Positions 17,753-27,882 are shown, counted from the first letter of the stretch. The stretch: 64,000 bases of DNA from Kitasatospora sp. MAA4 (GCF_029893355.1 NZ_JARZAI010000014.1:62001-126000), one strand, 5' to 3'. Numbers and translations: made by a program. The notes: generated by a model not told the origin, from the sequence alone.

Positions 17753-17800
17753 TCATGACTGCGGCCGATGTTTCACGTGAAACATCGGCCGCAGTCATGA
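17753..17800. terminator. Perfect 48-bp palindrome, probable ino1 terminator built around a parS site
   Basis: Each 24-base arm is an exact complement of the other, centred between 17776 and 17777, with no unpaired loop. The middle is a perfect parS. It ends 12 bases before the GTG of the following MFS gene, so that gene has little room for its own leader. Confidence 0.7.
17770..17783. other. parS: parS site 1 (GTTTCACGTGAAAC)
   Basis: Exact 14-bp parS consensus, extended to TGTTTCACGTGAAACA. Binding site of ParB for origin segregation. Intergenic, between ino1 and the MFS gene, about 23 kb from oriC. Confidence 0.95.
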
Positions 17801-17812
17801 CACCCTGAGCGG

Positions 17813-19174
17813 GTGGCGATCACCAGAAGGCCGGCACCGGCCCCCAGCTCCCAGCTCTCCGGCCACGCCACGCTCCGCGGGCTGGTCCGCACGCGCGACT
17901 TCCGCAGACTGCTCACCGCCCGACTGCTCTCCCAGCTCTCCGACGGGGTCTTCCAGGTCTCGCTGGCCTCGTACGTGATCTTCTCCCCGGAGCGCCAGTC
18001 CAGCCCGGCCGACATCGCCTCGATGCTGGCGGTACTGCTGCTGCCGTTCTCGGTGATCGGCCCGTTCGCCGGGGTACTTCTGGACCGCTGGCGTCGGCGC
18101 CAGGTGCTCTACCTGGGCAATCTCGCCCGCTTCGGCCTCGGCCTGGTCACCGCCGCGCTGCTGCTCGGCCGGGCCCCCGAATGGCTCTTCTTCGGCGCCG
18201 CCCTGCTGGTCACCGCACTCAACCGGTTCATCCTGGCCGGCCTGTCGGCCGCGCTCCCCCGGGTCGTCGAACCGAACCAACTGGTCACCGCCAACGCCGT
18301 CTCCCCCACCCTGGGCACCGTGGCGGCGGCCGCCGGCGGCGGCATCGGCTTCCTCTTCCACCAGGTGCTGGCGCCCGGGCAGAAGGCGGACGCCGGCCTG
18401 GTGTGCATCGCCGCCGTGCTCTACCTCAGCGCCGCGCTGGCAGCGCAGCGAATGGATCCCGAGCTGCTCGGACCCGAGCACCACCCCGACCGGCCCGATC
18501 TGCGCGCGGCCCTCGGCCAGGCCGGGCACTCGCTGGCGGACGGCGTGCGACACCTCGTCAGGGACGGCCGCCCGGCGGTCCACGCGCTGGCGGCGGTCAC
18601 CGCGGCGCGGTTCTGCTACGGCGTGCTGATCGTCGTGGTGCTGATGCTCTCCCGCTACACCTTCAACCAACCCGGCGACAGCAAGGGCGGACTGGCCACC
18701 CTGGGGACCGCGCTGGGCTTCTCGGCGGTCGGCTTCTTCCTGGCGGCCGTGGTCAGCCCGTGGTTCACCCGGCGGCTGGGACTGACCGGCTGGATGGTCG
18801 CCTGCCTGGCCTCGGCCGCGGTCTTCATCCCGGCCCTCGGCCTGCCCTTCGCCGAGGGACCGGCGATGGTGGCGGCGCTGCTGCTCGGGGTGGTCACCCA
18901 GGGCACCAAGATCTGCGCCGACACGATCGTGCAGCACGCCGTCGAGGACGACTACCGGGGCCGTGTCTTCGCCCTCTACGACGTGCTCTTCAATGTCGCC
19001 TTCGTGGCGGCCGCCGGGGTGAGCGCGCTGGTCCTGCCCCTGAACGGCCGCTCGGTCGGCCTGGTGATCGGCGTCGCGCTGCTCTACGCGCTCAGCGCGG
19101 TGCTCTACGGACGGGCCTGCCGGCGTGGCGATCCGTCAGCAAACCAGGGGCTCACGGCCGGTTCGCCTCGCTAG
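17813..19174 (+). CDS. MFS transporter
   Basis: 453 residues, twelve predicted helices, major facilitator superfamily. The loop between helices 2 and 3 has the family-type signature (GVLLDRWRRRQVLYLGN). Similar to MFS_1/MFS_3 proteins next to ino1 in other streptomycetes; substrate unknown. GTG 17813 is the first start in frame; it lies 12 bases from a 48-bp palindrome and has no clear ribosome binding site, so it may be poorly or leaderlessly translated. Convergent with the CCA-adding enzyme gene, only 6 bases apart. Confidence 0.85.
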   Translation: MAITRRPAPAPSSQLSGHATLRGLVRTRDFRRLLTARLLSQLSDGVFQVSLASYVIFSPERQSSPADIASMLAVLLLPFSVIGPFAGVLLDRWRRRQVLYLGNLARFGLGLVTAALLLGRAPEWLFFGAALLVTALNRFILAGLSAALPRVVEPNQLVTANAVSPTLGTVAAAAGGGIGFLFHQVLAPGQKADAGLVCIAAVLYLSAALAAQRMDPELLGPEHHPDRPDLRAALGQAGHSLADGVRHLVRDGRPAVHALAAVTAARFCYGVLIVVVLMLSRYTFNQPGDSKGGLATLGTALGFSAVGFFLAAVVSPWFTRRLGLTGWMVACLASAAVFIPALGLPFAEGPAMVAALLLGVVTQGTKICADTIVQHAVEDDYRGRVFALYDVLFNVAFVAAAGVSALVLPLNGRSVGLVIGVALLYALSAVLYGRACRRGDPSANQGLTAGSPR

Positions 19175-19180
19175 ACCGTC

Positions 19181-20677
19181 CTACTGCTCCTGCTCGGCCG
19201 CCCACCAGGCCTTCAGCGCGGCCACCGCTGCCTCGTGCTCCATCGGGCCGTGCTCCAGCCGCAGTTCGAGCAGATGCTTGTAGGCCTTGCCCACCTGCGG
19301 CCCGGGCTTCAGGCCCAGCAGCTCCATGATCTGGTTGCCGTCCAGCGCAGGGCGGATGGAGTCCAGCTCCTCGCGCTCCTTGAGTTCGGCGATCCGATCC
19401 TCCAGACCGTCGTAGGTGCGCGAGAGGGTGGCGGCCTTCTTCCGGTTGCGGGTCGTGCAGTCGGAGCGGGTCAGCTTGTGCAGGCGCTCCAGCAGCGGCC
19501 CGGCGTCGGTGACATAGCGGCGGACGGCGGAGTCGGTCCACTCCCCGCCCCCGTAGCCGTGGAAGCGCAGGTGCAGCTCGACCAGCTGCGAGACGTCGTC
19601 GATCAGCTCCTTGGAGTACTTCAGCTCCCGCATCCGCTTGCGCGTCATCTTCGCGCCGACCACCTCGTGGTGGTGGAAGGAGACCCGGCCGTCCGACTCG
19701 AAGCGCCGGGTGCGCGGCTTGCCGATGTCGTGCAGCAGCGCGGCCAGCCGCAGCGTCAGGTCCGGGCCGTCCTGCTCCAGCGCGATGGCCTGCTCCAGGA
19801 CGATCAGCGAGTGCTCGTAGACGTCCTTGTGGCGGTGGTGCTCGTCGGCCTCCAGCTGAAGGGCCGGCAGCTCGGGCAGCACGAAGCCGGCGAGCCCGGT
19901 GTCGACCAGCAGCCGCAGGCCCTTCACCGGGTGATCGGAGAGCAGCAGCTTGTTGAGCTCGGCCTGGATCCGCTCGGCCGAGACGATGGTGATCCGCTCC
20001 GCCATCGCGGTCATCGCCGCGACCACCTCGGGAGCGGGCGTGAAGTCCAGCTGGGCGGCGAAACGGGCGGCCCGCATCATCCGCAGCGGGTCGTCGGAGA
20101 AGGACTCCTCGGGGGTGGCCGGCGTGCGCAGCAGTCGGGCCTCCAGGTCGTCCAGGCCGTGGTGCGGGTCGACGAAGCCGCGCCCCGGCAGGTCGACGGC
20201 CATCGCGTTCACGGTGAAGTCGCGCCGGACCAGGTCCTGCTCGATGGTCTCGCCGTACGTCACCTCGGGCTTGCGCGAGGTGCGGTCGTACGCCTCGGAG
20301 CGGTAGGTGGTGATCTCGATCAGGAAGCTGCCATCGTCGGTGTCCTTGCGGGCCCCGACCGTGCCGAAGGCGATGCCGACGTCCCAGACCGCGTCCGCCC
20401 AACCGTTGACCAGCTTGAGCACCTGCTTGGGCCGGGCGTCCGTGGTGAAGTCCAGGTCGTTGCCCAGCCGCCCGAGCAGCGCGTCCCGCACCGACCCGCC
20501 CACCAGGGCCAGCCGGAACCCGGCCGCCTGGAAGCGTCGGGCGATCTCGTCCGCGACCGGGGAGACCCGGAGCAGCTCCTGGAGCCCGCGCGTCTGGGCC
20601 TCGCTCAGGCCTGGCAGGACCGTCGCATCGGCAGCGGAAAGGGGGATCTCGGCACGGGAATCATTGGCGTGGGACAC
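19181..20677 (-). CDS. CCA tRNA nucleotidyltransferase / poly(A) polymerase family protein
   Basis: 498 residues from GTG 20677. Class II nucleotidyltransferase head with LVGGSVRDALLGRLGNDLDF (motif GGSVRD and the DxD metal ligands), the RRDFTVNAMA block, and DDPLRMMRAARFAAQL. An HD domain follows with LLHDIGKPRTRRF. It adds or repairs the 3' CCA of tRNAs; both tRNAs in this window lack an encoded CCA, consistent with need for it. An open frame extends 240 codons upstream but is not protein-like. In M. tuberculosis a NUDIX gene lies between this gene and the DUF6049 homologue; here the 280-base gap holds none. Confidence 0.93.
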   Translation of the reverse strand: MSHANDSRAEIPLSAADATVLPGLSEAQTRGLQELLRVSPVADEIARRFQAAGFRLALVGGSVRDALLGRLGNDLDFTTDARPKQVLKLVNGWADAVWDVGIAFGTVGARKDTDDGSFLIEITTYRSEAYDRTSRKPEVTYGETIEQDLVRRDFTVNAMAVDLPGRGFVDPHHGLDDLEARLLRTPATPEESFSDDPLRMMRAARFAAQLDFTPAPEVVAAMTAMAERITIVSAERIQAELNKLLLSDHPVKGLRLLVDTGLAGFVLPELPALQLEADEHHRHKDVYEHSLIVLEQAIALEQDGPDLTLRLAALLHDIGKPRTRRFESDGRVSFHHHEVVGAKMTRKRMRELKYSKELIDDVSQLVELHLRFHGYGGGEWTDSAVRRYVTDAGPLLERLHKLTRSDCTTRNRKKAATLSRTYDGLEDRIAELKEREELDSIRPALDGNQIMELLGLKPGPQVGKAYKHLLELRLEHGPMEHEAAVAALKAWWAAEQEQ

Positions 20678-20957
20678 GGCACACAAGCCTACGTGGCCGA
20701 GCGGCCCTCCCGCCCGCCGGTTTTCCACAGCCCCCGGCCGCTCACCCCAAGGCCCGCAACACTGCGGGCCGGGCAACGTCGTTACCATGCGGGTGGGGAA
20801 AAAACGGGTGCGCCACCACGAGCCGTTCGACAGGACGGCCCAGCGGCAGCACGCAGCGCCCGTGCGGGACGGCACCAGGGCATGCGGAACAGCGCGGAAC
20901 ACCTCCGCGTGGCGTTGACGAAGACGACAGCGAACCGGAACGGCGAGGGCGAAGCGC

Positions 20958-23243
20958 GTGGGCGAGCCAGCACGGCACACGGGAAGTTCCCGCAGGTCGG
21001 GCTCCGGCTCCCGATCATCGGCCCGCCTGCGGGCCGGCGCGCTGGCCATCGGGTGCGCGCTGGGCCTGCTCGGCGTCACCGTCGCCCCGCCCGCGCTGGC
21101 CGATCCGACCAGCTCCGACACCCCGGTGAACGTCACCATCGCCACCGTCCAACCCGTCGCCCCGGGCCCCACCGGCCAGCTGGTGATCACCGGCGAGGTC
21201 ACCAACACCGGCTCCGGAACCGTCAGCCACCCGCACGTCGGGCTGGAGCTGGGCAGCCGCAACAAGGCGCTGGCCACCCGCAGCGACATCGCCTCGTTGT
21301 TCACCCGCGGCGGACCCACCAGCGCCGACGGCAAGGAACTCACCGACCCGCAGCCCGTCCAGCTGGGCGACCTGGCGGCCGGCGCCTCGGCGCCGTTCAC
21401 GCTCTCGGTCCAGATGACCGACCTGAAGCTCGACCAGAGCGGTGTCTACGAGCTCGCGGTGGACGTCCAGGACGACAACGACCGCGTGGTGGGCATCGGC
21501 CGCACCGTGCTGCCGTACTTCGCGGATCCCACCAAGGACGGCCAGCCCACCCAGGTCGCCACGCTCTGGCCGATCACGCACGCCCCCGAGCTGGTCGCCC
21601 AGACCGCCGACCCGGACCAGACCCCGGTGCTGCGCGACGACAGCCTCATCACCGACCTGGGTCCGACCGGCCGGCTCGGCCAGCTGGTCGCGATCGGGGC
21701 CAAGATCCCCTCGCTGACCTGGGTGATCGACCCGGAGCTGCTGGACACCGTCTTCGCGATGACCAAGCCCTACCGGGTCCAGCTGGCCGGGCACGGCGGT
21801 GAGCCCGCCGGTGCCCAGAACACCAAGCCCGGCGTGGGAGCCGCCGCGGCGACCGCCTGGCTGGCCGCGCTGCGCACCGCGGTGGCCGCCAACGGCTCGC
21901 AGGTGGTCGCGCTGCCCTACGGCGACCCGGACCTGGCCTCGATCGCGCACAACGGCGCCGGCCTGGCCGGTCTGGACACCGTGATCGGCAAGGCCCGCAC
22001 GGCCGGCAAAGTGACCGTCGAGGGCCGACTGTCCACCGACGTCACGGACACCGTGGCCTGGCCCTACCAGGGGGCCCTGGACCAGCCGACCGCCGCCGTC
22101 GCCAAGCAGCTCGGCGGCACGACGGTGCTGGTGAACGGCTCCAGCATGCCGGAGTCCTCCTCCCTCCTGCACACCCCGAACGCCGCCCGTCCGATCGGCA
22201 ACGGGCAGACAGCCGTGGTCGCCGACAGCACCGTCTCCGCCCTGTTCCAGAACGACCTGAAGACCCCGCAGAGCCGGACCGCGGCCGAGCAGCGCTTCCT
22301 GGCCGAGACCCTGGAGGTCACCCTCCAGGAGCCGAACGTGCCGCGCACCATGCTGGTGATGCCGCCGCGCGACCTGACTGTCGCGAGTGCGCAGACGCTG
22401 GCCGACTCGCTCGCCGCCGCTCAGAGCGGCAAGTGGACCAGTCCGGCCACGCTGGACAACGTCACCGCGGCCGCCGCAGACGCCAGGGCGAACACCTCCG
22501 TGCCCGGCGCCGACTCCTACCCCGGCAACCTGCGCGGCACCGAGCTGTCGACCAAGGATCTGGCGTCGGTCGCCGAGATGCAGCAGAACGTCGACCGGCT
22601 GGTGCGCATCCTCAGCCTCCCGCAGCGGGTCAGCAGCCCGTTCAGCGCCGCGATGCTCCGCTCGGTCTCCACCGAGTGGCGCACCCAGCAAAAGACCGGC
22701 CAGGACTTCCGGCTCAACGCCACGGCCTACCTCGCGCAGCTGACCGACGCCGTGGCCATCACCCCCAAGAGCAGCGTCGTCACTCTTGCCGGTGATTCCG
22801 GGCTGCTGCAGGTGAGCGTCCGGAACGACCTCAACCAGACGGTGCTCAACCTCGAACTGCGGCTCACCTCCTCGCAGCCGAACCGGCTCAACGTCAGCCA
22901 GCCCGGCTCGATCACCCTGGGCGCCGGGCAGAGCGCCTCGCTGCGCTTCACCGCCCAGGCCAAGGGCAACGGTGTGGTGCCGATGTCCGCCCAGCTGTTC
23001 ACCGTCGGCCCCGACTCCCAGCCCTACGGCCCCGAGGTGCAGTTCAAGGTCGACGTGACCCACGTCCCCAGCGGCGTCTGGTGGGTGGTCGGCTCCGGCG
23101 TGCTGCTGGTGCTGCTGGCCGGGCTGCGGATCTACCTCAAGCGCAAGAAGGGCGTCGTTGCGCCCGAGGATCCGGACGCCCCGCTGGTGCCCGAGGACGA
23201 TGCGGACGGCGGGGACGGCGCGCCGCAGGCTGAGAAGCCGTAG
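20958..23243 (+). CDS. Secreted/membrane-anchored DUF6049 family protein
   Basis: 761 residues from GTG 20958. Residues 1-49 form a signal peptide (basic SSRRSGSGSRSSARLR, hydrophobic core, PPALA/DP cleavage). A large extracytoplasmic region of Ig-like and mixed domains follows (about 55-700), then one helix near 705-727 (VWWVVGSGVLLVLLAGLRIYL) and a short basic and acidic cytoplasmic tail. It matches the conserved protein upstream of murJ in actinobacteria (Rv3909 in M. tuberculosis). Function unknown; the strict linkage to MurJ suggests an envelope role. The 280 bases upstream hold no gene and should contain its promoter. Confidence 0.85.
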   Translation: MGEPARHTGSSRRSGSGSRSSARLRAGALAIGCALGLLGVTVAPPALADPTSSDTPVNVTIATVQPVAPGPTGQLVITGEVTNTGSGTVSHPHVGLELGSRNKALATRSDIASLFTRGGPTSADGKELTDPQPVQLGDLAAGASAPFTLSVQMTDLKLDQSGVYELAVDVQDDNDRVVGIGRTVLPYFADPTKDGQPTQVATLWPITHAPELVAQTADPDQTPVLRDDSLITDLGPTGRLGQLVAIGAKIPSLTWVIDPELLDTVFAMTKPYRVQLAGHGGEPAGAQNTKPGVGAAAATAWLAALRTAVAANGSQVVALPYGDPDLASIAHNGAGLAGLDTVIGKARTAGKVTVEGRLSTDVTDTVAWPYQGALDQPTAAVAKQLGGTTVLVNGSSMPESSSLLHTPNAARPIGNGQTAVVADSTVSALFQNDLKTPQSRTAAEQRFLAETLEVTLQEPNVPRTMLVMPPRDLTVASAQTLADSLAAAQSGKWTSPATLDNVTAAAADARANTSVPGADSYPGNLRGTELSTKDLASVAEMQQNVDRLVRILSLPQRVSSPFSAAMLRSVSTEWRTQQKTGQDFRLNATAYLAQLTDAVAITPKSSVVTLAGDSGLLQVSVRNDLNQTVLNLELRLTSSQPNRLNVSQPGSITLGAGQSASLRFTAQAKGNGVVPMSAQLFTVGPDSQPYGPEVQFKVDVTHVPSGVWWVVGSGVLLVLLAGLRIYLKRKKGVVAPEDPDAPLVPEDDADGGDGAPQAEKP

Positions 23244-23413
23244 GCCCGAGCCGCGTCGAAAGCCGGGATCGGGCTGGCCGTGATGAGACAGTAGATCCCT
23301 GGAACCGGCCGGTCACGGCAGGCGGGCGGTGGCGCCGTCCGGCGTCGGCCGACCGACCGGTCCGAGGCCGCCGGAGTCCCCGCGCGGCCGGACCCGGACA
23401 GCGAAGAGGTGGC

Positions 23414-25756
23414 ATGAGCGGGCCGCGCGACGAGCGAGTGCAGGGTCAGGAACGCGGACGGGGCCGGACCGACAGCTCACCCGCCCCTGGCGCGGCACCG
23501 GCCGACGAGCAGGACTGGTACCTGGCCGACACCTACGCCCAGGATCCGTTCGCCGCCGACCCGTACCCCACGGTCGCCGGGCCGGACCCGTACGACCGCA
23601 CCGCCGACGAGCCCCCCGCGCCGCCGAGCGCGGAGCCGGTGACCGCCGCCGAGGCCGAGACGACGCTCCCCGACCCCCAGGAGAGCCCCGCCGCTCCCGC
23701 CGCTCCCGAACCGACCGTCCCGGCCTCCCGCTGGGCCGGTCGCGCCGCCCTGGCGGCCCGCAACCTGCTGCCCGCCGCCGTGATGGCCACCGGGAGCGCG
23801 AAGACCAAACCCGAGCCGGAGCCCGAGGGCTCGCCCTGGGACAGCGAGAGCACCGAGTACGTCGGCGTGGACGCGCTGCTCAGCGGAGTCGGCGCCGGGC
23901 ACGCGGGCGGCGGTCTCGACAGCGCCGCCGCCGCTCCGCCGGAGAAGCCGTTCATCCCGGTGATCGAGTTCGACCCGCCGCTCACCGCCGAGGAGGCCGA
24001 GCTCCAGCTCTCCCCCGCCCCGACGCCCGCTCCCTCGCCCGCACTCGAGCCCGAGCCCGAGCCCGAACCGGCGGCGCCCGAGAGTCCGTCCGGGGGCCCG
24101 CAGGAGCCAGCCGGCAAGGTCGCCGGTCTGCTCAACTCCAGCGCCATCATGGCCGCCGGCACCCTGGTCTCGCGCGGCACCGGCTTCGTCCGCACGATGG
24201 TCATCGCCGCCGCGATCGGCGTCGGCACGATGGGCGACTCCTACTCGGCCGCCAACACGCTGCCCACCCTGCTCTACATCCTGATCGGCGGCGGCGCCCT
24301 GAACGCCGTCTTCGTCCCGCAGCTGGTCCGCAGCATGAAGCAGGACGAGGACGGCGGCACCGCCTACGCCAACCGCCTGCTCACCCTGGTGATGGTCGGC
24401 CTGGCCGGGGTCGCGTTCGTCGCCGTGCTGGCCGCGCCGCTGCTGGTCCAGTTGATCTCGCACTCCCTGATGCGCAACCCCACCAGCGCCGACACCACGG
24501 TGGCGCTGGCCCGCTACTGCCTGCCGACCATCTTCTTCATGGGCGTGCACGTGGTGATGGGTCAGATCCTCAACGCCCGCGGCCGGTTCGGCGCGATGAT
24601 GTGGACTCCGGTCCTCAACAACGTCGTGGTCATCTTCACCTTCGGGATGTACCTCTGGGTCTTCGGCACCTTCGAGAGCAGCCGGGTCACCCCCGAGAGC
24701 ATCTCCCCCGAGGGGCTGCGGCTGCTGGGCATCGGCACCCTGCTGGGCCTCACCGTGCAGGCGCTGGCGATGATCCCCTACCTGCGCGCCGCCGGATTCC
24801 AGTTCCGCCCGCGCTTCGACTGGCGCGGTCACGGGCTGGGCAAGGCCGCCCGGCTGGCCAAGTGGACCTTCCTCTTCGTGCTCGCCAACCAGGCCGGCTA
24901 CCTGGTGGTCACCCAGCTCGCCACCGCGGCGGGCAGCGCGGCCGCGAGCGCGGGCTACCTCGGGGTGGGCCTGGCGGCCTACTCCAACGCCCTGCTGATC
25001 TGGCAGCTGCCGATGGCGGTGATCACCGTCTCGGTGATGAGCGCGGTGCTGCCGCGGCTCTCCCGCTCGGCCGCCGACGGGGACGCCGGCGCCGTCCGCG
25101 ACGACCTCTCGTACGGTCTGCGCACCTCCGCGGTGGCGATCGTCCCCGCGTCCTTCCTCTTCCTCGCGCTCGGCCCGCAGATCGGCAGCGCGATCTACGG
25201 CCTCGGCAACGGGGGCAGTGCCTCGCACGGCACCACCGCGGTCGGCCTGATGCTCTCCGCCTTCGCGCTGGGCCTGATCCCCTACTCGGTGCAGTACGTG
25301 CTGCTGCGCGGCTTCTACGCCTACGAGGACACCCGTACGCCGTTCTCCAACACCGTCTGGGTCGCGGCCGCCCAGGCCGGCACCGCCGTGCTCTGCTACC
25401 TGCTGCTGCCCGCCCACCTGGCCGTCACCGGCATGGCGCTGGGCTACGGCGCCTCCTACGCGGTGGGCGTGGCGGTGGCGGTGCCCAAGCTCAAGCGGCG
25501 GATCGGCGGCCTCGACACCGGACGGATCGCCAAGACCTACGCGCGGCTGGCGATCGCCTGCCTGCCCGCCGCGCTGGCCGGCTTCCTGGTCGCCCTGCTC
25601 CTGGGGGACCTGCTGAACAGCTGGCTGGGTAGCGTGGTTACTGTTCTGGTCGCCGGAACCGTACAGCTGGCGGTGTTCACCGCGCTCGCCAGAAGGATGC
25701 GGATCGAGGAGCTGAACGCGATGATCGGCATGGTCCGTAGCCGACTGGGCCGCTGA
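23414..25756 (+). CDS. murJ: Lipid II flippase MurJ with long acidic N-terminal extension
   Basis: 780 residues from ATG 23414 (GAAGAGGTGG upstream). The first 235 residues are a disordered, Pro/Glu-rich cytoplasmic extension with repeated EPEPEPEP. The flippase core starts near 238 (LLNSSAIMAAGTLVSRGTGF) and has about fourteen membrane helices; the Arg-containing motif in helix 1 and the stretch ALGLIPYSVQYVLLRGFYAYED are typical. It flips lipid II to the outer face. In M. tuberculosis the homologue carries a pseudokinase domain at its C-terminus; here that part is a separate gene immediately downstream. Confidence 0.95.
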   Translation: MSGPRDERVQGQERGRGRTDSSPAPGAAPADEQDWYLADTYAQDPFAADPYPTVAGPDPYDRTADEPPAPPSAEPVTAAEAETTLPDPQESPAAPAAPEPTVPASRWAGRAALAARNLLPAAVMATGSAKTKPEPEPEGSPWDSESTEYVGVDALLSGVGAGHAGGGLDSAAAAPPEKPFIPVIEFDPPLTAEEAELQLSPAPTPAPSPALEPEPEPEPAAPESPSGGPQEPAGKVAGLLNSSAIMAAGTLVSRGTGFVRTMVIAAAIGVGTMGDSYSAANTLPTLLYILIGGGALNAVFVPQLVRSMKQDEDGGTAYANRLLTLVMVGLAGVAFVAVLAAPLLVQLISHSLMRNPTSADTTVALARYCLPTIFFMGVHVVMGQILNARGRFGAMMWTPVLNNVVVIFTFGMYLWVFGTFESSRVTPESISPEGLRLLGIGTLLGLTVQALAMIPYLRAAGFQFRPRFDWRGHGLGKAARLAKWTFLFVLANQAGYLVVTQLATAAGSAAASAGYLGVGLAAYSNALLIWQLPMAVITVSVMSAVLPRLSRSAADGDAGAVRDDLSYGLRTSAVAIVPASFLFLALGPQIGSAIYGLGNGGSASHGTTAVGLMLSAFALGLIPYSVQYVLLRGFYAYEDTRTPFSNTVWVAAAQAGTAVLCYLLLPAHLAVTGMALGYGASYAVGVAVAVPKLKRRIGGLDTGRIAKTYARLAIACLPAALAGFLVALLLGDLLNSWLGSVVTVLVAGTVQLAVFTALARRMRIEELNAMIGMVRSRLGR

Positions 25757-25964
25757 CTTCTCCTCAGTTCGTCCACCCACGGATCCGGTCGGCACTGCGC
25801 GCAACCAGTTGGCCCTCTCGCCGGTCGTAGTCAGGTGGGAAGAGTGGGCACAATTGTCTTCGAACGACTTGGTCTGCAGAGCCGGGTCCTCGTACGGCTG
25901 CCCTACCGAGGGCCGGGCCGCAGGGGGCACCGGACCGGGCGATACAAGGGGAGGCAGGACGACG

Positions 25965-27824
25965 GTGGCTGATGGCACCAAGGCAGTCGTCGACACGTCA
26001 GCGGCCGAGGAGGAAGCCGAGACGACAGCGCCGCTCTCCGCCTCCGAGATCGCCGCCGAGCTGACCAGCCGGGCGGCCGCGGCCGCCCTCGCCGATGAGG
26101 ACGCTGACGAGGTCGACGACGATCCGCAGGAGGCCGCTGATCCCGTGGACTCCGAGGACGCGGAGGACTCCGCTGATCCCGTCGACTCCGAGGACGTCGC
26201 GGACGCGGCAGACGCCGCTGACGCGGCGGATGTGGCGGTCGTCGCGGACGAGCTCCCCGACGACCTCCCGGTGCCGCAGCGGCACAGCGGCGACAAGATC
26301 GCCGACCGCTACCGGCTGGAGGAGTGCACCTCGCAGTCCGAGGTCTTCAGCAGCTGGCGCGCGGTCGACGAGAAGCTGCGCCGCGCCGTCGGCGTCCACC
26401 TGCTGGCCGCCGGTCACCGCCGGGCCAAGGACGTGCTGGCCGCCGCCCGGTCCGCCGCCCTGCTCGGCGACCCGCGCTTCGTCCAGGTCCTGGACGCGGT
26501 CCAGGAGGGCGACCTGGTCTACGTGATCCGGGAGTGGCTGCCCGGCGCAACCGACCTGGCCACGCTCCTCGCCACCGGCCCGATGGAGCCGTACGACGCG
26601 TACCAGATGGTCCGCCAGGTGGCCGAGGCGGTCGCCGCCGCACACCGCAGCGGCCGCTCCCACCTGCGGCTCACCCCGCGCTGCGTGCTGCGCACCGACA
26701 CCGGCCAGTACCGGATCAACGGCGTCGCCGTGGACGCCGCCCTGCGCGGGCTGCCCGAGGAGGACGCCGAGCTGGTGGACACCCGGGCGATCGGCGTGCT
26801 GCTGTACGCCTCGCTGACCCACCGCTGGCCCTACCCCGAGGACCGCTACGACCTTCAGGGGCTGCCCAAGAGCCTCGGCTGCGTCCCGCCCGACCAGGTC
26901 CGCGCCGGCATCCACCGCGGCCTGTCCGACCTCGCCGCACGGATCCTGTGCGACCCGCCGCCGCACCACCTGGAGCCGATCACCACCCCGGCCGAGCTGA
27001 CCAAGGCCATCGCGCTGCTGCCCAAGATCCGCCAGCCGGTGCCCGATCCCGCTCTGCCCGGCCTCGCCGCGCCGCGCTACTCGGTGCCGGAGCCGGTGGC
27101 CGGGCGGACCAGCCGCGAGCCGCGTCCCCCGCTCGCCCAGCCCGCTCCCGCGCCCGCGCCGGTGCACCAGGAGCGGTTCCCCGCGCGGCCCGCACCGCGC
27201 CGCCGGGCCAGGCGGCTGCTCAAGTGGACGCTCTCGGTCACCCTGCTCGCCGCGATCGGCTACGGCTCCTGGCACCTCGCCAGCCAGCTGGGCAACAGCG
27301 GCGGCAGCGAGAAGCAGGCCCTGGGCGTCAGCGGCGTCGCCGGCTCGCCCAGCCCGTCCGTCTCGGCGGCCCCGCCGAAGCCGGTGACGATCGCCGGCGT
27401 CACCTCGTTCAACCCGCTGGGCGACGGTCCGATGCACGCGGATCAACTGCCGCTCACCTACGACAACAACCCCGCCACCTTCTGGCAGACCCAGGGCTAC
27501 CTCCAGAACCTCACCACCATCGGACACGGCACCGGCCTGCTCGTGGATCTCGGCGCGACCACCTCGGTCAGCTCGGTCCAGGTCCAGTTCGCGGGCGGCG
27601 ACACCACCGCCGAACTGCGGGTACCCACCGGCTCCGGCGCGACCGCGCCCACCCAGCTGAGCGACTTCGGCAACGCGATCGCCAGCAGCACCGGCTCCAC
27701 CGCCGACTTCCGGCCCCCCGCACCGGTTCGTACCCGCTACCTCTTGATCTGGCTGACCAGCCTCCCCAATGATGGGGCCGGCACCTACCGGGGCGAGGTC
27801 GCGGAGATCAAGGTCGCCGGCTGA
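25965..27824 (+). CDS. Membrane pseudokinase with extracellular discoidin-like domain, partner of MurJ
   Basis: 619 residues from GTG 25965 (AGGGGAGGCAGG upstream). Order: an acidic repeat region (about 35-100, runs of DSED and DAAD), a protein-kinase-like fold (about 108-340), a Pro-rich linker, one helix near 420-440, and an extracellular beta domain similar to discoidin/F5-8C (VTSFNPLGDG ... NNPATFWQTQGY). The kinase core starts like a real one (IADRYRLEECTSQSEVF) but lacks the catalytic HRD Asp (GRSHLRLTPRCVLR in its place) and the DFG motif (INGVAVD). It should therefore bind rather than phosphorylate. It corresponds to the C-terminal half of mycobacterial MviN, which recruits an FHA protein after phosphorylation by PknB. 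Confidence 0.85.
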   Translation: MADGTKAVVDTSAAEEEAETTAPLSASEIAAELTSRAAAAALADEDADEVDDDPQEAADPVDSEDAEDSADPVDSEDVADAADAADAADVAVVADELPDDLPVPQRHSGDKIADRYRLEECTSQSEVFSSWRAVDEKLRRAVGVHLLAAGHRRAKDVLAAARSAALLGDPRFVQVLDAVQEGDLVYVIREWLPGATDLATLLATGPMEPYDAYQMVRQVAEAVAAAHRSGRSHLRLTPRCVLRTDTGQYRINGVAVDAALRGLPEEDAELVDTRAIGVLLYASLTHRWPYPEDRYDLQGLPKSLGCVPPDQVRAGIHRGLSDLAARILCDPPPHHLEPITTPAELTKAIALLPKIRQPVPDPALPGLAAPRYSVPEPVAGRTSREPRPPLAQPAPAPAPVHQERFPARPAPRRRARRLLKWTLSVTLLAAIGYGSWHLASQLGNSGGSEKQALGVSGVAGSPSPSVSAAPPKPVTIAGVTSFNPLGDGPMHADQLPLTYDNNPATFWQTQGYLQNLTTIGHGTGLLVDLGATTSVSSVQVQFAGGDTTAELRVPTGSGATAPTQLSDFGNAIASSTGSTADFRPPAPVRTRYLLIWLTSLPNDGAGTYRGEVAEIKVAG

Positions 27825-27882
27825 GCACCTGAGGCCCACCGTGCGCAGCCGAACGGCGAGAGCGGCAGAGAGGGGACAGCAG

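Noticed and set aside
20678..20957. NUDIX hydrolase gene expected between the CCA enzyme and DUF6049
   Set aside because: No frame in this 280-base gap contains a NUDIX box; the gene is absent here.
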